Origin: Bremerella sp. JC817
Lineage (GTDB): Bacteria; Planctomycetota; Planctomycetia; Pirellulales; Pirellulaceae
Length of the DNA stretch: 64,000 nucleotides
Direction of reading: 5' to 3'
Assembly (NCBI RefSeq): GCF_040718835.1
Contig: NZ_JBFEFG010000267.1
Location: forward strand, 541,501 to 605,500
Part shown: one piece after another, positions 36,201 to 45,867 of the stretch
How the letters are laid out: every line of letters begins with the position of its first letter
Position numbering within the stretch: position 1 is the stretch's first letter
Translations under genes and position numbers: made by a program
Notes under the pieces: model-generated
The model's database searches: none
Seen by the model: the letters and a program-made list of their open reading frames with translations, nothing else
What the model was told of the DNA's origin: nothing

Positions 36201-36744
36201 CAGCCGAGAAGTCTTCGACCGTCCAGGTCCGCGAAGAATTTGAGTCGGCTAGTTGGACTGTCCCTTCTCGTACGACCAGGCGATACGTCCTGGGAGTCGA
36301 CGTTCCATGGTTGTGATCGGTCTCGTCCGGCGTCTCGGGGACGATCAGATTTTCGAGATTGCTGGTTCCTTCCCCGACCACAACGTGGAGGGTTGGCTGA
36401 TTGATTTCAATCGTTCCGAGATCACTCGGGTTAGAAATCAGCCCGAGCAGCGATTTGCTCACGCGAACCGAAGGGATCTCGGCGACCGGTTCCCCTTCCA
36501 GATCGGTAACGGTCACATTGCGAAGCACAATCGGCGAGAACCAACCTAGGGAGGCTGAACCGACATTCACATTGGCATTCACACCAGACGCCGCCTGCGA
36601 AACGCCCCACGAAAGTAAGGGCGTTTGTGCCGCGATCGATGGCAACAGGACCACCAGCAAAATCAAGCCAACCACGACGATCAGGGGGCGCCATTTCGAC
36701 AGTCCCTGGGCAGAGCCGTTGGATTCGTTTTGATCTTTCTTCAT
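33250..36744 (-). CDS. AsmA-like giant periplasmic protein
   Basis: 1164 residues. One N-terminal membrane span (PLIVVVGLILLVVLLPSIAA) is followed by a long series of beta-strand-rich repeats, e.g. NVNVGSASLGWFSPIVLRNV, as in AsmA/TamB/YhdP-type proteins. The C-terminus has GTALNVPITGTMRQPKID, the usual AsmA ending. Such proteins are thought to bridge the periplasm and transfer phospholipids or help outer-membrane assembly. Its stop is 18 bases from the end of the convergent gene. It lies 124 bases after the MscK-like gene in the same direction. Confidence 0.85.
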   Translation of the reverse strand: MKKDQNESNGSAQGLSKWRPLIVVVGLILLVVLLPSIAAQTPLLSWGVSQAASGVNANVNVGSASLGWFSPIVLRNVTVTDLEGEPVAEIPSVRVSKSLLGLISNPSDLGTIEINQPTLHVVVGEGTSNLENLIVPETPDETDHNHGTSTPRTYRLVVREGTVQLADSNSSRTWTVEDFSADVDCRDPNIPAPCSFSANVRDQQQMGVVQGRGTLPGTTGDSNLSVVTKGLPIGVVELLGARMAYPVVARGELNGQVDLVSGAAAPMLQCNLEASGVNIRSIRSTRGNGWANGTLRLTGQIAWVGSHLQANQFTLTTDWGQLLANGNIPVQLGASPNASPAQLLGDQPWQVRGTLDVARLAMAFPDLLQIREGVQIQEGRITVGLENIQGTATPEVRGAANVSNIVASVNGRRIDWNQPLEIALMLSAPGNEIQLDSIACRSSFLTAEGKTNGPQTDVQFTVDGNRLAADLSQLVDLSGNQFAGTLQGSLQVQNLGGGRIALSTLANGADLKWGRNSQVLLSEPNLQTQCQATVVFEQGQLRQVESAIASLKTSTTTLSAQTATPVVIGQPTVWPIKLQLQGPVDSIWAQIRNSIGFGDFQLGGNGLILAKLTISDQLWNLEGVNVDINNFAIVGPMTQVYENQLKIEGAGSIDWAKGHFASPQFTVVGTTISARGTDVAVPLGSGGTASGKLAYRVDLSRGIHWILPAQWLGQNRVGGELSGSMTLSNEEQGFVLQNNGQIANWELVVPGQVAPNIGPVTQPAAASRPQMTWREPNLTFAQAISLNRQEDSLALHSCTMQSSALKLAIEGGVGQLSSVGNLSMQVQAEYDWAKLAPLVNAIMGPKVSIDGQQISKFQVAGPIWNSNPASGTSLTIAPTWQGVGDLSWKQANLYGIPAGASTLNAQLRQGALQLAANSPEISGGKLSLQSQLLLNATPMQWQVAQGRAIDNVAITPQMCQSWLQYVAPVVADATRVEGRFSLDFDGGNFPLADPMQGEGSGTLTIHGADVRSGPLSQGYVMLGRNVEALVKGKPATAIDQGSASLLTLPAQQVRFRVVRGRVYHENLIVQSGEVQVVTSGWVDANQQMQLMAAIPIRDSWIERAPWLASMRGTALNVPITGTMRQPKIDSNVIEQLTRGMLNNAAQGAIQNGINRGLQELFGPK

Positions 36745-36867
36745 CGCCGTAACCTTTACTTTTCCGCGTTGCGCGCAAACCTTCGTGGGGTTTGTATCGC
36801 ATTGCGGAATTTCGGGCCAGAGCGACTTCGATGCTAGCGACCTGACTTAGGCCTCGGTGCGTTCCCT

Positions 36868-39800
36868 TCAGGCCGCACCTCGTTTGCCTTCTTTGTTTTC
36901 CATCTCGTTAGCGACTTCTTTCTGCTCTGGAATTCCCAAAGCGGCAGATGACCCAGGCGCGGTGCGAATATGCAGATCGCGTTGTGGGAAAGCGATCTCG
37001 ATCTTGGCGTCGCGGTACGCTCGATCGATCTGCGTGTGCAAGTCGGTAATGACCTGCATGCGGTTCTCGAGGTTCGGCAGATAGGCTCGCAGCGTCAAGT
37101 TCAGCGTGCTGTCGCCAAAGCCTTCGAAGGTCGCCATCGGGGCCGGATCCTTCAGCAGGAACTGGTTTCGGTCGGCGATTTCGATCAGTAGCTTGCGGGC
37201 CTTATCGGTATCGGTACCGTAAGCAACACCCACATTGATCACCACGCGATTAACCGTATCGGACAAGGTCCAGTTCAACAGCCGGCCGGTGATGAACTCT
37301 TTATTCGGGACGACGTATTCTTTGCGATCCCAGTTGGTGATCGAAGTAGCACGAATACGAATTCGCGAGACAACGCCGGTCACATCGTGAATGGTCACGA
37401 TGTCGCCGACACGGATCGGACGCTCGAACAAAATGATGATGCCCGCCACAAAGTTGGCGAACATTTCCTGCAGACCAAACGCCAAACCGAACGTTAACGC
37501 GGTCGCCAGCCATTGAATTTGCGACCACTGTAATCCGAGCGTTGAAAACGCCCACACGATCCCAATCATCACAATCGCATAGCTTGTAAGCGACGTGATC
37601 GCGTAACGCACCGAGGGCTCAAGCGGTAGTCGCTGCAGGATGGTCATCTCCATCAAGCCCGGAATATCGCGAGCGAAGACCAGGGTCAGCCCCAGGATCA
37701 ACGCCGAGAACGCCATCGTCAGAATGGTGATCTTTTTCGTCGTGGTCACTGCGGCCAATGGATCGGCGGCTGCCTTGGTTTCGCCATCCGTCGCCACAGC
37801 GGGCATCCCCGGAGTCGTAGGCATATCGGCATCAGCGACCTGCTCGGACGACTCGATGTCGTAGCCATAGCGGTCCAACATGCTCAAAGCCGGCAGCACT
37901 TGTCCCCAGATCACCCAGAAACCAACCAAGGCGATGGTGAACATGCCGGTCGCCAGCAAACGTTGCGTCTGGGCACTATGAGCCGAAAGATCTTCTTTGG
38001 CTTGTTCGGCCAGGATCGAATTCGATAGCGAAGCTGCGGCGGAGTCGCCTGACTGAGCCGCCGCGGCTGCCGCACGTTCACGGGCCTGGGCGATGCTCAT
38101 CTTCCGGCGAGCCAACATGACCCAGCGCATCAAGGTGGCCCGGATCAGCATCATCGCCATCACGCAGCACAGCGTGGCAAACAATCGCCACTGCAGCACT
38201 TGAGCCGTGTAGTAATAACCCCAGAAGGCCAATACGGCCAGTCCCAGCGGAGCCGACACGGCACCCCAGTACCAAACGTACTTCAAGCGATCGAACCAGC
38301 CACCCTGGTTGTAAGCAATGTATTCCTGAAACACGCCGGTGGGGTGCAGAATGCGTCCCAGGAAAGCGGCCAGCACAATCGCTTGGATGATAAAGCAAAC
38401 GCGTTCAATCGCATCGTGGCCATGCGTTGGATCGCTGGCGTAGAACGTTGATGTGACGAAGGTCAGCGGCAAGATCACCGGGATCAACCAGGCCAGGCTC
38501 TTGCCCAACAGGCGAAGCGACGATTCTGGCCATTTGAAGTGCGATTCCCCCAGACCCTTGCCACGGCAAACGTTTCGCAGCAGTTCCAATGGGAACCACA
38601 TGACCGCCGTCCAGAACAAACCATTGCCGACCGCAATCGCGAACGTTTGATCAGGTGCCGCGACCATCAATCGCCAGGCAATGAAGGCGACGAATGCCGG
38701 ATTGATGGCCGACATCAGAATGGAATAGAAGATCGCATGAATCGTTGGCCAGAAACCGAAGAAGCCTGCCTTCTGGGCCGTTTCGCCTAGCTGACGCAAA
38801 TCGCTGCGGAGTTTGCCTCGCTTGAAGATCGACGTCAGAAAGATACCGACAACCAGCACATAGATAATCGGCGTGCGGTTCATGTCGGTCCACAGCACTT
38901 TGCCGACAGCTGTCCAGCTTTCCGGTGTCAGGAACTCTTTGTCCGAAGCGTCCATCTGAAGTTCGGTGGCCAGGATATTGCCACTGCGAATCCATAGGAC
39001 GCGTTTGTCGATATAGTTCTGGTACTCGGCAATCACCTTCGCAGTCTGCTGTTCGGTAGCATTCAATGCGATCATCTTGTCGAGGTATTTGGTGTTGTTC
39101 TTGAGCAAGCCATCCAGGTTGTCGCGTTGACGTTCAAACAGATCGCGGGCCGCCGCTTCCAGTTCGGCACGTTCGGCCGGATCTTCGATCTTCGACTCGG
39201 CGAGCACCTGCTGCACGAACACTTCTGGATTCGCGAGCGCGTCGCGCTGGTCGTCATATTCAAAGTGCTTGAACTGTGCTTCGTCGATCATCGCTTGTCG
39301 GTCAGGGGACCCTGCTCGCCAGGGCGACATTTCGATCAATTCGGTCCGTTGTTTACGCAGCAGCACACCGATCGAGCTGGTGAGACCAAGCTGGTCGACT
39401 TTTTCTTTGGTTTCGCGGAATTGCTTCTGTAGATTTCGAAGCGTTTCTTCCGCCTTCTTGGCATACTTCTCGGTTTCGTCCAACTTGCGAGTAATCTCTT
39501 GCGAGGTCTCGGCCAGAAGCTGATTGCTTTCGGCATAGCTGCGCAAAGCGGGCTGAACCATGATCAACTGCTCGCGAGCCTGACGAACGGCTTCTTGGGC
39601 GGCTTGGGCTCGCTTGCGTTTGACTTCTTCCGCCATCGCCTTCATGGTCTGCTCGGCGAAAGCCAGACGCTGAGCGGCCAGGTCGCGTTCAAAGCGAACC
39701 AGGTCAACCGAATCTTCGGCATCGTACTTGGCCAGTTCCGCTTCCGCGGCAACGTATTGGCGATACAACAATCCGCTTTGAGCCGCCAGGTTTGTCTTGA

Positions 39801-40752
39801 TGGCCTGGGCCAGCAATGGATTTTCATCGGGCGAAACGGCTTCACCAGCCTGACGGAGGGCGGCGAACTTGTTGGGCAGTTCGACCATCCATTGACGAAG
39901 TTCCTTGCGTCGTTCGGCGCGACGCTTGGCTTCATTCTCAGCGGCGAAACGTTCTTTTTGGATTGCCGTGTTATCGAGTTCCTGCTTCGCCTGACGCTGT
40001 TCGAGATCGGCCAGCGGCAGGTCGTTGAAGGTTTCCGGCTTCAATTTCTGCAGCTCGGCCAGATTGGTTTTGATCGTCTCCATCCGCTTCTGAAGCGCTT
40101 CGGGCTGGCTATCGCCGGCGTACGAAGCGGCTTTGGCGGTATAGTCCTGGGCTTCCTTCACCTTGGCGGCCGCATCTCGGTAGAGATCGGCGATCTTCTT
40201 TTTCTTTTCTTCGTCCAGATTCGGAGCTTCTTCTGCTTCCTTGCGAAGCGACTCGACACGTTCGAGCGTCAACTCTTGATCTGGACGTGAAGGTGCCCCC
40301 GGTACGGCTGCAGCTCCCGGAGCTGCTGCTGGCTGCTGATTTGGTTGTGGAGCAGCAAAGGCACTTGGCTGAGGGGTCGAAGCAGGTCCGAAGTTCGGCT
40401 GAAACGGAGCTTGCCCTTGTGGGGCCGGCTGCATCGGTGGCGCGGCTTGAGGTTGCTGAGCGAAGCGCGAGACCGGCTGCTGCTGGCCATACGCTTGCTG
40501 TGAAGCATATTGGCCAGCCATCGGCTGTTGCCCATAGGCAGGCCGCGCAGGCGCGTATTGTTGTTGTTGCGGCGGCATTTGCTGAGGCTGCCCTTCGTAG
40601 GCCGTCGCAGGGATATCATTCCCTTCGATCGTCAACGGAATGGGACCATAGCCAGATGTGCCCGGCTGCTGAGCGAGCATAGCCGTGGTGAGCGAAAGAA
40701 CCGCCAAACAGGCCAGGATGGCGCCCATCCCTAAGCGCTTTGTCTGCAACAT
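36868..40752 (-). CDS. Large mechanosensitive channel, MscK/MscM type
   Basis: 1294 residues from the ATG at 40752 (GGAAAG upstream). A signal peptide is followed by a Gln/Pro/Ala-rich stretch (~33-150), a long coiled-coil periplasmic region (~160-600), about ten membrane segments (~635-1080) and the MscS pore and beta domain (~1080-1260; FGLQEMFANFVAGIIILFER, VVSRIRIRATSITNWDRKEY). This is the layout of MscK/YjeP. It protects against hypo-osmotic shock. The Q/P-rich low-complexity segment after the signal is unusual and probably disordered. Confidence 0.9.
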   Translation of the reverse strand: MLQTKRLGMGAILACLAVLSLTTAMLAQQPGTSGYGPIPLTIEGNDIPATAYEGQPQQMPPQQQQYAPARPAYGQQPMAGQYASQQAYGQQQPVSRFAQQPQAAPPMQPAPQGQAPFQPNFGPASTPQPSAFAAPQPNQQPAAAPGAAAVPGAPSRPDQELTLERVESLRKEAEEAPNLDEEKKKKIADLYRDAAAKVKEAQDYTAKAASYAGDSQPEALQKRMETIKTNLAELQKLKPETFNDLPLADLEQRQAKQELDNTAIQKERFAAENEAKRRAERRKELRQWMVELPNKFAALRQAGEAVSPDENPLLAQAIKTNLAAQSGLLYRQYVAAEAELAKYDAEDSVDLVRFERDLAAQRLAFAEQTMKAMAEEVKRKRAQAAQEAVRQAREQLIMVQPALRSYAESNQLLAETSQEITRKLDETEKYAKKAEETLRNLQKQFRETKEKVDQLGLTSSIGVLLRKQRTELIEMSPWRAGSPDRQAMIDEAQFKHFEYDDQRDALANPEVFVQQVLAESKIEDPAERAELEAAARDLFERQRDNLDGLLKNNTKYLDKMIALNATEQQTAKVIAEYQNYIDKRVLWIRSGNILATELQMDASDKEFLTPESWTAVGKVLWTDMNRTPIIYVLVVGIFLTSIFKRGKLRSDLRQLGETAQKAGFFGFWPTIHAIFYSILMSAINPAFVAFIAWRLMVAAPDQTFAIAVGNGLFWTAVMWFPLELLRNVCRGKGLGESHFKWPESSLRLLGKSLAWLIPVILPLTFVTSTFYASDPTHGHDAIERVCFIIQAIVLAAFLGRILHPTGVFQEYIAYNQGGWFDRLKYVWYWGAVSAPLGLAVLAFWGYYYTAQVLQWRLFATLCCVMAMMLIRATLMRWVMLARRKMSIAQARERAAAAAAQSGDSAAASLSNSILAEQAKEDLSAHSAQTQRLLATGMFTIALVGFWVIWGQVLPALSMLDRYGYDIESSEQVADADMPTTPGMPAVATDGETKAAADPLAAVTTTKKITILTMAFSALILGLTLVFARDIPGLMEMTILQRLPLEPSVRYAITSLTSYAIVMIGIVWAFSTLGLQWSQIQWLATALTFGLAFGLQEMFANFVAGIIILFERPIRVGDIVTIHDVTGVVSRIRIRATSITNWDRKEYVVPNKEFITGRLLNWTLSDTVNRVVINVGVAYGTDTDKARKLLIEIADRNQFLLKDPAPMATFEGFGDSTLNLTLRAYLPNLENRMQVITDLHTQIDRAYRDAKIEIAFPQRDLHIRTAPGSSAALGIPEQKEVANEMENKEGKRGAA

Positions 40753-40831
40753 GATTTCTTTCCGTACCATCCCTGAATACGGGCCGCGAATTGATGATTA
40801 GATGACGGCCCAGCGAATCAAAACCACCTTC

Positions 40832-40859
40832 AAAACGGCATCCGTTCCGGAGGATGCCG
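40832..40859 (-). terminator. Rho-independent terminator after the redoxin/oxygenase fusion gene
   Basis: Minus strand: perfect eight-base stem CGGCATCC/GGATGCCG with an eight-base loop, followed by TTTTG. It separates the gene ending at 40994 from the MscK-like gene. Confidence 0.75.
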
Positions 40860-40993
40860 CTTAATAGGGGCGCGTACAATAGAAGGTGACCGCCAGGGGG
40901 TCAATCGAGATCAGGAAGCAATCATGATGAGGATCCCCGCAGAGATCGACGTTTTCTGATTGCTAGCAGAGCTTGCTTGGGCGCGCGGTGTCC

Positions 40994-42871
40994 TTATCGC
41001 CCCTTTCGCAGGCGGTAGGCAGCACGACGCATCACCTCTTGCGTCAGCACGTCCCCTTCAACCAGTGGCACCATATTCGGATCTTCAGTGGCCACCAGGA
41101 AAAAACAGTACAGCATCTCGTCGGTCGTTTCTTCGCCGAAGGTGACTCGCTGCGGAGGGGTACTCGGGTTCGACGGATTCTCGGACGAGTTATCAAACCG
41201 CGCGACCACCTCCAGCTTTGTCCCGGCCGGCAGCTTGAACGGCTCGGCGAACATGTATTCGTCTTGCCAATTGAAATCCCATTGCGGCACATCGATCAAC
41301 TGCTTGGTGGTGCCATCTGGCAGTTGGGCGGTCACCGTCATCTGCTGTCCCAACAAATGCATGTGCGGAATGCAACTCAGCATCGTGACATCGGTCGGCA
41401 GCTTATAGACCGCCTTCGCTCGATAGTTGGCTTCGCCGGCAGGAATGTCGAGATCGAAGTTCGAGGTCCAAATGGCAAAGGCTTCGTTTTTCGGCTTGTC
41501 GACGAAGTAGATCCCAACCTTCGAGCGGTCGATCGTCTCTTTGCCGCTGGGGTGATAGTGAATCTGCATCACCAGGTCGAAGCCTTTGTCCATCATACGC
41601 CCCAACCCATCTGGGAGGCGTCGGGGCATCTTGCCAGGGGACCAACCGCCGATCGAGCCCGCCGGAGCAAAGCCTGGTCCGCCAAAGGTCGAGTAGCCTG
41701 GCTCAGGGGTCTTTTCGTCGAGCTTGCGGGCTCGCCCCGAGTTATCGAGAAACAGCAGCGAATGATGCACGACGCTAGCATCGCCCGGTTTGAACTCGAC
41801 CGTGGCGACCAGCTTGTTCTCGGGCACGTCGTAAGGAATGACAAAGTTCTGGAAGATATCTGGTCCGCCTGCCGGGACGGTGAAGTCGACCGGCATCTCC
41901 AGCACCAAATCAGGTTCCCCCAAGGCCCAGTCCGAGGCAAACGTCGGCAATGGTGGCAGGTCGGCAGCTTCGCCCTCGGCTCGATCCGACTTCGCCCACT
42001 GCTTGATCGTTTCGATTTCGTGATCGGTCAGCGTGCGTTGTCCTTCAAACTCGCCATGCGTTTGAGCCGCTTTCCAAGGTGGCATCAACTTCTGGTCGAC
42101 CACGCGGGCAATTTGCCGGGCACGCTTGGCGGCGTCCATATAACTGGTCAGCGTAAACGGGCCGACTTCCCCTTCACGATGGCAAACAACGCAGTTGGCG
42201 TTCAAGATCGGTGCAATATCGCGGTTGAAGGTTAGCTCGGCTTCCGCTGGCTTGCGGGCCGGGGGAAGTTCGTAGAAGCAACCGACCGGTTTCGTTTCCG
42301 AGATCACGACCTTAAGGCCGGCAACCACGTTATCGACGGCTAACTTCAGTGTGTCTTCGCTCGGCTCTGGCTTACGGGCCCCCAACTGCAGGAAGCGGTC
42401 GTCGATGCGACCATGGTATTCCACTTCGCCATGATGGTTCAGCACAAAGGCTTCCGGCACCGTCGTTGGCTTTAGTGCCTTGCCCAGGCTGGCATCGCGA
42501 TCCAACAGAATGGGGAACTCGATCGAGAAGTCCTTGGCAAACTGGGCAACGTCTTGTGGCGACTGGGTCACATCGGCCCAGATACCGATCAGTTCGACAT
42601 CCCCTTCGTTCTTTCCCCACGACTTATAGAGATCGTTGAGGACCGGAAAGTAGGTTCGCGAGATAGGACATTCGCCGGTCACGAAGACATAAACTCGAGC
42701 CGCTTTTCGCGAACTAGGAGAAATCGCATGCACATTGCCTTGCGAGTCTTGCCGAGTCATGTTCAGCGTCAGAGCGTTTCCGGCGGTCAGTTTGGCTTCT
42801 TCGGCCCAAGTCGAATCGGAGGAAATGGCGACCAGGCTGCAAACGATCAAACAAGAAACGATCCATTTCAC
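40994..42871 (-). CDS. Redoxin / cytochrome c / copper-monooxygenase-like fusion protein
   Basis: 625 residues, secreted (signal peptide ends near TWAE). Residues ~45-190: AhpC/TSA-type redoxin with GECPISRTYFPVL, where only one of the usual two Cys remains. Residues ~220-300: cytochrome c-like with the haem motif CVVCH and LMPPWKA supplying the Met ligand. Residues ~320-600: type II copper ascorbate-dependent monooxygenase (PHM-like) fold, with HHSLLF, MQIHYHPSG and PHMHLLGQQM as possible copper ligands. It would combine electron transfer and oxygen chemistry in the periplasm. This fusion is seen in planctomycetes but its substrate is not known. Confidence 0.85.
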   Translation of the reverse strand: MKWIVSCLIVCSLVAISSDSTWAEEAKLTAGNALTLNMTRQDSQGNVHAISPSSRKAARVYVFVTGECPISRTYFPVLNDLYKSWGKNEGDVELIGIWADVTQSPQDVAQFAKDFSIEFPILLDRDASLGKALKPTTVPEAFVLNHHGEVEYHGRIDDRFLQLGARKPEPSEDTLKLAVDNVVAGLKVVISETKPVGCFYELPPARKPAEAELTFNRDIAPILNANCVVCHREGEVGPFTLTSYMDAAKRARQIARVVDQKLMPPWKAAQTHGEFEGQRTLTDHEIETIKQWAKSDRAEGEAADLPPLPTFASDWALGEPDLVLEMPVDFTVPAGGPDIFQNFVIPYDVPENKLVATVEFKPGDASVVHHSLLFLDNSGRARKLDEKTPEPGYSTFGGPGFAPAGSIGGWSPGKMPRRLPDGLGRMMDKGFDLVMQIHYHPSGKETIDRSKVGIYFVDKPKNEAFAIWTSNFDLDIPAGEANYRAKAVYKLPTDVTMLSCIPHMHLLGQQMTVTAQLPDGTTKQLIDVPQWDFNWQDEYMFAEPFKLPAGTKLEVVARFDNSSENPSNPSTPPQRVTFGEETTDEMLYCFFLVATEDPNMVPLVEGDVLTQEVMRRAAYRLRKGR

Positions 42872-43102
42872 GACGACAGACTCCTGGGCTGAATCACAAG
42901 ATCAAAAGCTGAGTGTCGCACGGGACCGCCAGAAGCGCCAAGACGACTTCAGCTTGCAAGCAGGCAGTTCGCGGTCGACTTGGCCGACTACCTTTCCTAG
43001 GGATACTTACCTACAAAACCATCGCCAGGTTTCGCGACTTCTTGATCGCTCCGATCTTATCGGCCGATAATTTCCGAGTAAGTACTGATGCCAGCAAGCT
43101 GA

Positions 43103-44524
43103 CTAGTCGAGCAATTTCGGGTCGAGCTGCAGTTGGTCACCGACCTTGGTCTGCCAGGCTTGAAGGGTCGCAAAAAGTTGCTGCTTCTTCTCCGCGTACG
43201 AGGGGTCCGCGGAAAGATCCTTTGTTTCGGAGGGATCTTTTGCGAGATCGAAAAGCTTCACGCAGTCTGCCTTCGGATAAACCATCAACTTGAACCCATC
43301 AGCCGTAATCGATCGTTGCAGGTCCAGATAGCAGTTGTAGATCGCGTCGTACGAAGTCTTCTCTTTCCCTTCGATCAAGGGCATCAGACTATGGAAGTCG
43401 ACATGCTTCGGCTGAGCAATACCGGCCAACTGCAGCGTGGTCGGCATGATATCTTGCAGATAAACCGGGGCAGGATTCGTTCCCGGCTTGATGCCTGGGC
43501 CTGAGACCAACAGCGGAACGCGGATGCTGTGGTCGAACGAGTTTTGTTTTCCCATCAAACCATGGTGACCACATGCCAGGCCATGATCGGCGGTGAAGAA
43601 GACATAGGTATTGTCGGCCTTGCCCGATTCTTCCAAGGCTTTCAGGATACGACCGATCTGCTGGTCCATGTGCGTGATGATCGCAAAGTACTCCTGGCGA
43701 TTGACCTGGACCGCATATTTGGTGCGTGGGAAAGGAGCCAGATTCTCGTCACGCAGGCTCGGTGGGCAACCAATTGATTTGTGCTCAGGGTACTCGGGCA
43801 GAAAGTCGACGGGCACTTCGACCTCGTCGGCTGGATACATGTCGACGAACTCTTTGGGCGACTGCCGTGGATCGTGCGGTGCATTGAAGGCGACATACAT
43901 GAAAAAAGGACGCGGATCGTTGGCGGCGGTCTGCAGGAAGTCGACCGCTTCGTCCCCAACCACTTCGCTCCAGTGCTTGCCACCTTCCCAGAAACCACCG
44001 AACTTCGGATCCCATGGCTGCCAGGTCTTATCGTCCCGACTCTGCGGTCGGTTGTAACCTTCGGGCGTTTGCTTCGGCATGCCTCCGCGTACATGGCCGG
44101 TCACGTCAAATGCTTTGGCCGCATTGGCAGGCACGTGCCACTTGCCGGTCATGTAGGTTTGATAGCCAGCCTTCTTGAGATGCTCTGACCAGAACCGGCC
44201 GGCAGACCGCTCTGCTTCGGCCGTCTTATAGACATCGTTGGCTCGCCAGACGAAGCGACCGGTGTTGAGCATCGTGCGACTGGCGACACAAACGGCTCCG
44301 CTCCAAGATCCCTGATTGTAGGCATGCGTGAACGAGAGCGACCGGGAGGCAAGCTGATCGATGTTCGGCGTTTTGACCTGAGTCATCCCGCGGTAACCGA
44401 CCGCTTCGTAGCTTTGATCGTCGGCGAACAGGAACAACAGGTTTGGCTTGCTGGTCTCTTCGGCGTGAGCCATCGATACGAACAACGTTGCCAGGATCGG
44501 CAATAGGCAGCAAAGGCGTTTCAC
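43103..44524 (-). CDS. Secreted sulfatase
   Basis: 473 residues, signal peptide ending near MAHA. Metal-binding FLFADDQSYEAVG, then VCVASRTMLNTGRF with the formylglycine Cys at about residue 79 (C-x-A-S-R type), FFMYVAFNAPHDPRQSP, and FFTADHGLACGHHGLMGKQN. It belongs to the type I sulfatase family and would act on a sulfated polysaccharide outside the cytoplasm. Its family subtype differs from the 24678 enzyme. It stands alone between transcription units. Confidence 0.92.
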   Translation of the reverse strand: MKRLCCLLPILATLFVSMAHAEETSKPNLLFLFADDQSYEAVGYRGMTQVKTPNIDQLASRSLSFTHAYNQGSWSGAVCVASRTMLNTGRFVWRANDVYKTAEAERSAGRFWSEHLKKAGYQTYMTGKWHVPANAAKAFDVTGHVRGGMPKQTPEGYNRPQSRDDKTWQPWDPKFGGFWEGGKHWSEVVGDEAVDFLQTAANDPRPFFMYVAFNAPHDPRQSPKEFVDMYPADEVEVPVDFLPEYPEHKSIGCPPSLRDENLAPFPRTKYAVQVNRQEYFAIITHMDQQIGRILKALEESGKADNTYVFFTADHGLACGHHGLMGKQNSFDHSIRVPLLVSGPGIKPGTNPAPVYLQDIMPTTLQLAGIAQPKHVDFHSLMPLIEGKEKTSYDAIYNCYLDLQRSITADGFKLMVYPKADCVKLFDLAKDPSETKDLSADPSYAEKKQQLFATLQAWQTKVGDQLQLDPKLLD

Positions 44525-44616
44525 GCGGGGGGCTCCAGACTGAAGGGCAGGGAAGGGGGGGCAATCGAGGAAGCTTCAGCATACTTCAATTGCCCGAGCC
44601 ATTCCAACCGCGCATA

Positions 44617-44647
44617 CAAAAGCACGCCCTCGATGGCGAAGACGTGC
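44617..44647 (-). terminator. Probable terminator after the DoxX gene
   Basis: Minus strand: GCACGTC/GGCGTGC stem with one G-U pair and a 12-base loop, then TTTTG. It lies ~40 bases after the DoxX stop at 44689. Confidence 0.5.
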
Positions 44648-44688
44648 CTTTGCTGGAGGAAGAGCAGCCTATTAATCTTGGGGGAGCT

Positions 44689-45120
<432 letters not shown>

Positions 45121-45156
45121 GGTTCTTTCCTTCGTGAAAATCTCAGTGGTGTTGGA

Positions 45157-45855
45157 TTAAGCTAAATCAAACAGCATGATCTCGGCGGAGTCGCCCGCTT
45201 CGATCTTCAAAACGGTTTCGTCACTGACTGCCGCACCATCGCTGGTATCGAGCGGCTGCCCATTCAACGTGACGTTGCCGCGAAGCACCTGCAGCCAGGC
45301 ATGCCGCGACTCGGTGATGGGGTACTCGACACTGGAACCGGCATCGAGCTTGCTGAGAAAGATCTTGGCGTCCTGGTGAATCGCCAATGCACCTTGCTCG
45401 GCATCCGGCGAAGCGACCACCCGGAGCTTGTTTTGCAGCTCTTCATCGGGAAATCGCTTCTGTTCGTAACTAGGGGTCAAACCCTTTTGATCCGGAAATA
45501 ACCAGATCTGATACAGGTGGACAGGTTCGTCGCTGGACGGATTGAACTCGCTATGCGTGATCCCAGTACCAGCCGACATCCGCTGGAACTCACCAGGACG
45601 GAGCACCTCGCCATTGCCCATCGAGTCTTTATGTTCCAGGGCACCTTCCAGCACATAGGTGACAATTTCCATGTCGTTGTGCGGGTGCGTTCCGAAACCT
45701 TCTCCCGGGGCAACACGATCCTCATTCATCACTCGCAGCGAGCGGAAGTGAACGTGCTTGCGGTCCTGATAACTGGCAAACGAGAACGTGTGATACGTAT
45801 CGAGCCAACCGTGGTTCGCATGGCCTCGGTCGGCCGCTTTTCGGACTTGGATCAT
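45157..45855 (-). CDS. Pirin-family protein (YhhW-like bicupin)
   Basis: 232 residues. The N-terminus has RGHANHGWLDTYHTFSFASY, followed by GFGTHPHNDMEIVTYVLEGA, which supplies the metal-binding His and Glu residues, and GTGITHSEFNPS. These define the YhhW-type pirins, some of which have quercetin 2,3-dioxygenase activity. The C-terminal cupin is degenerate, as usual. Thirteen bases separate it from the SDR gene. Confidence 0.92.
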   Translation of the reverse strand: MIQVRKAADRGHANHGWLDTYHTFSFASYQDRKHVHFRSLRVMNEDRVAPGEGFGTHPHNDMEIVTYVLEGALEHKDSMGNGEVLRPGEFQRMSAGTGITHSEFNPSSDEPVHLYQIWLFPDQKGLTPSYEQKRFPDEELQNKLRVVASPDAEQGALAIHQDAKIFLSKLDAGSSVEYPITESRHAWLQVLRGNVTLNGQPLDTSDGAAVSDETVLKIEAGDSAEIMLFDLA

Positions 45856-45867
45856 GACTCGATTCCT

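Noticed and set aside
40973..42235. 420-codon plus-strand ORF
   Set aside because: Antisense to the redoxin/cytochrome/monooxygenase gene, whose motifs prove the minus strand is coding; high GC makes such shadows common.
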